Assembly: GCA_963800065.1 (NCBI GenBank)
Contig: CAWCZO010000008.1
Span: 1,050,659-1,114,658, forward strand
Reading direction: 5' to 3'
DNA from: CAWJFJ01 sp963800065
GTDB taxonomy: Bacteria > Actinomycetota > Acidimicrobiia > Acidimicrobiales > UBA8190
DNA length: 64,000 nucleotides
Made by a program: the position numbers and the translations under genes. The notes beneath the pieces are model-generated. The model did no database searches. It was not told the origin of the DNA and saw nothing but the letters and a program-made list of their open reading frames with translations. Each line of letters begins with the position of its first letter. Position 1 is the first letter of the stretch. This document shows, piece after piece, positions 62,295-64,000 of the stretch.

Positions 62295-63159
62295 GCGCTT
62301 CGGCGGGCTTAGGACGCCCGCCGTCGATGAGTTCGAGCGACGCCGGCACGTCGACGTCACGGCGCAGGTAACCGAGCGCCACCGTGCGCCTCGTCGCGGT
62401 GAGAAGGCGACGCTCGTCACGACGCGCCGACTTCGCGTCCGTCGCGACACCGAGGCACTCGTCGCAGCGATCGCCGTCGATGACGACACCGACGAGGCGA
62501 CGCGGCACCCGGTTACCGCGCGCATCGATCCGTGCGACGAGCTCTTGTCCCGTGTAGCAACCCTTGGTGAAGCTCACCGTCCGTTCGACGATCCCCGCCT
62601 CCTGGGGGATCGTCGCGTCGGTGATCTCGCGACCCATCGCCGGCAGACCGGCCTCGATGCGGGCGGCGTCGAATGCGGCCGGGTCGCCAGTGGGACGTCC
62701 GTTGGAAGCGCGGACCTGCGGGCCGACAAGTCGACACCTCGAGGCCCGGGTAGTCGAGCGGTGACACTGGCGCGAGGTCGACTTCGATCGGCGCCGCGTC
62801 CGGGGATGAGGCGCACCGCCTGCCAAGACGAAAGCTCAAGCTCGGCCCTCACGCGCACCTTGAAGCGACGAAGCCGATCGAACACCGAATCGCCGAAACC
62901 GTCATCGACGACGAGCAACGCCTCGTCGTCGCCGGTTCTCGCCACCCGGACGAAGGCGTCGAGCTTTCCCTGCGGGGACAAAACGAGCGACTCGACCGGC
63001 GTCTCCGACCGCCAACGGGTCGAGGTCTTGGGAGACCTGTCCTTGCAGGTACGAGAGCGCGTCGGGTCCATAGACCCGGATCACCTCGACGGGGACGACG
63101 ATGCCGACAACGTCGTCGTGGATGGCGGCGTACGTCGCCTCGAGGCCGAGCGCGCTCAA
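62268..63159 (-). pseudogene. ygfZ: YgfZ/GcvT-like folate-binding protein, frame broken
   Basis: A tetrahydrofolate-binding protein that supports Fe-S cluster enzymes. It starts at TTG 63159, overlapping hisI by 4 bases. VIRVYGPDALSYLQGQVSQD is the N-terminal folate-fold block. The YgfZ signature FTKGCYTGQELVARIDARGN lies near the C-terminus in another frame. It probably ends at 62268 (ALPLYRA). At least three indels are needed. Function is inferred from the signature. Confidence 0.82.
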
Positions 63160-63541
63160 CGCTCCGCCACTTCATCGTCGAGTCGCCGCGCGAAGCACGA
63201 CCACTCCCCGGTGTGACATGCGCCGGAGCCTTCTGATCGACTTCGACGACGAGCGCATCGGCGTCGCAGTCGACAGCACGCGGCTTGACGTGTTGGCGGT
63301 TACCCGAGGTTTCGCCCTTTTGCCATAGCTCCTGGCGGCTACGAGAAAAGAACCATGTGCGACGCGTTTCGAGGGTGCGCTTGAGGGCCTCCTCGTTCAT
63401 GTAGCCGACCATCAAGACGTCCCTCGTCTTTGCTTCCTGCACGATCGCCGGAACGAGCCCGTCGGCCGAATTGCACCGAGAGTCGTCGGCTTCGTTCGTC
63501 TCCGGCTCGACGGTTCGTCCGTCGTCCGGGCGATTCGTCAC
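63156..63541 (-). pseudogene. hisI: Phosphoribosyl-AMP cyclohydrolase, one frame break
   Basis: Opens the purine ring in histidine synthesis. It starts at GTG 63541, overlapping the groES-like gene by 4 bases. VLMVGYMNEEALKRTLETRR and FFSRSRQELWQKGETSGN match HisI. The zinc-binding CDADALVVEVDQ block follows, and the C-terminal CHTGEWSCFARRLD continues in a second frame near 63220 to the stop at 63156. The restored length is about 128 residues, normal. Confidence 0.88.
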
Positions 63542-63831
63542 AAGTAGAGCCCGGTGCCCCCGTCGAGGCGTTCGGTGGCGAGCGCCTGGACATCGCGCTC
63601 GCGGAGGATCAGGTAGTCCTCTCCTTGCACCTCGACTTCGAAACAGTCTTCGCGATTGAACAAGACCTTGTCGCCGGACTTCACGGTGCGAACGTTCGGG
63701 CCGACGGCCGCCACCTCCGCCCACGTGAGGCGCTTCGTGAGCTGGGCGGTAGCCGGAATGAGGATCCCGGCCCGCGAGCGACGCTCGCCTTCTGGGTCCG
63801 GAACCTGGACGAGGATCCGGTCGTTCACCAT
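63538..63831 (-). CDS. GroES-like co-chaperonin family protein
   Basis: A 97-residue GroES-fold protein from ATG 63831 (VNDRILVQVPDPEGERRSRA, GILIPATAQ as the mobile loop). It continues VGPNVRTVKSGDKVLFNRED and ends with the characteristic GGTGLYL. This differs from the standard GroES and resembles a second, actinobacterial co-chaperonin-like family. The frame is open further upstream, so starts at 63837 or beyond are possible. hisI overlaps its end by 4 bases. Confidence 0.8.
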   Translation of the reverse strand: MVNDRILVQVPDPEGERRSRAGILIPATAQLTKRLTWAEVAAVGPNVRTVKSGDKVLFNREDCFEVEVQGEDYLILRERDVQALATERLDGGTGLYL

Positions 63832-63941
63832 CGTCACCGGCTGCTTGGCGCCGCTTTCTCTTCGTCGTTCGTCGCTGTGAGGAGTTCGCCGCCATGCAAC
63901 GACGGTAGTGCGAGCAAGCCGAGGCCGAAGCGCCGCCAACC

Positions 63942-64000
63942 TCAGGCCGGGCGGACGGCGACCCCGTGCGCTGACAGATAAGCCTTCGCGTCGGCGACGG
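63942..64000 (-). CDS. Probable HisF C-terminus, partial
   Basis: The last 18 codons of a minus-strand gene entering from the right edge read VADAKAYLSAHGVAVRPA and stop at 63942. A VKAYLAERG-type ending is common in the HisF cyclase, and hisF commonly lies just upstream of hisI. The call rests on this short tail and gene order and is tentative. Confidence 0.4.
   Translation of the reverse strand, partial: VADAKAYLSAHGVAVRPA

Overview
The window reads as one chromosomal segment of a high-GC actinobacterium, most likely class Acidimicrobiia. Signs of this are GTG/ATG/TTG starts with 4-nt overlaps, a compact pgsA / mannose-1-P guanylyltransferase-mutase fusion / gcvH / garA-like / merR / DUF151 block, a 2-oxoacid:ferredoxin oxidoreductase, and an actinobacterial-looking 16S rRNA. 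Taxonomy is inferred by eye, without any database search.

Left arm (1-43.2 kb): housekeeping and metabolic genes, in order. They include a partial SDR, two VOC proteins, gltD-gltB (minus strand), a thiazole operon thiO-thiS-thiG-thiD (plus), and an ECF sigma factor with a membrane partner. Next come an AhpD-like protein, a GT87-like membrane protein, an S9 peptidase, an AcuI-like reductase, and a minus-strand run from a DUF4232-like lipoprotein to pgsA. After these lie a DUF1015 protein, korA-korB, class I aldolase, threonine aldolase, a TPR protein with five 45-bp repeats, and a peptide ABC transporter locus. That locus has two paralogous binding proteins, two permeases and one fused double ATPase.

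Middle (43.3-51.0 kb): a 16S-23S-5S operon on the minus strand, with a recognisable promoter, a 30-bp 16S processing stem and a 19-bp 23S processing stem. The 23S gene is about 5.2 kb instead of about 3.1 kb because four group I introns interrupt it. Three sit within 20 nt of one another in and beside helix 69 (after U1911, U1923 and U1931, E. coli numbering), leaving exons of only 12 and 8 nt. The fourth follows U2593 and carries an I-CreI-like LAGLIDADG endonuclease gene. The U1911 intron carries an I-CeuI-like one. Both endonuclease genes look damaged. This is the most unusual system in the window.

Right arm (51.0-64.0 kb): a minus-strand arginine cluster argC-argB-argD-argF-argR-argG-argH followed by a 3-methyladenine glycosylase gene that runs up to the rrn promoter. 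Beyond it lie a small CxxC protein gene, trpF, a two-component system, and hisI / ygfZ / groES-like genes with a probable hisF tail at the edge. Many genes here, and the DUF1015-kor-fba block at 27.5-31.4 kb, are broken by single-base indels. In most cases removing one base restores the family sequence, which points to sequencing or assembly error rather than gene decay.
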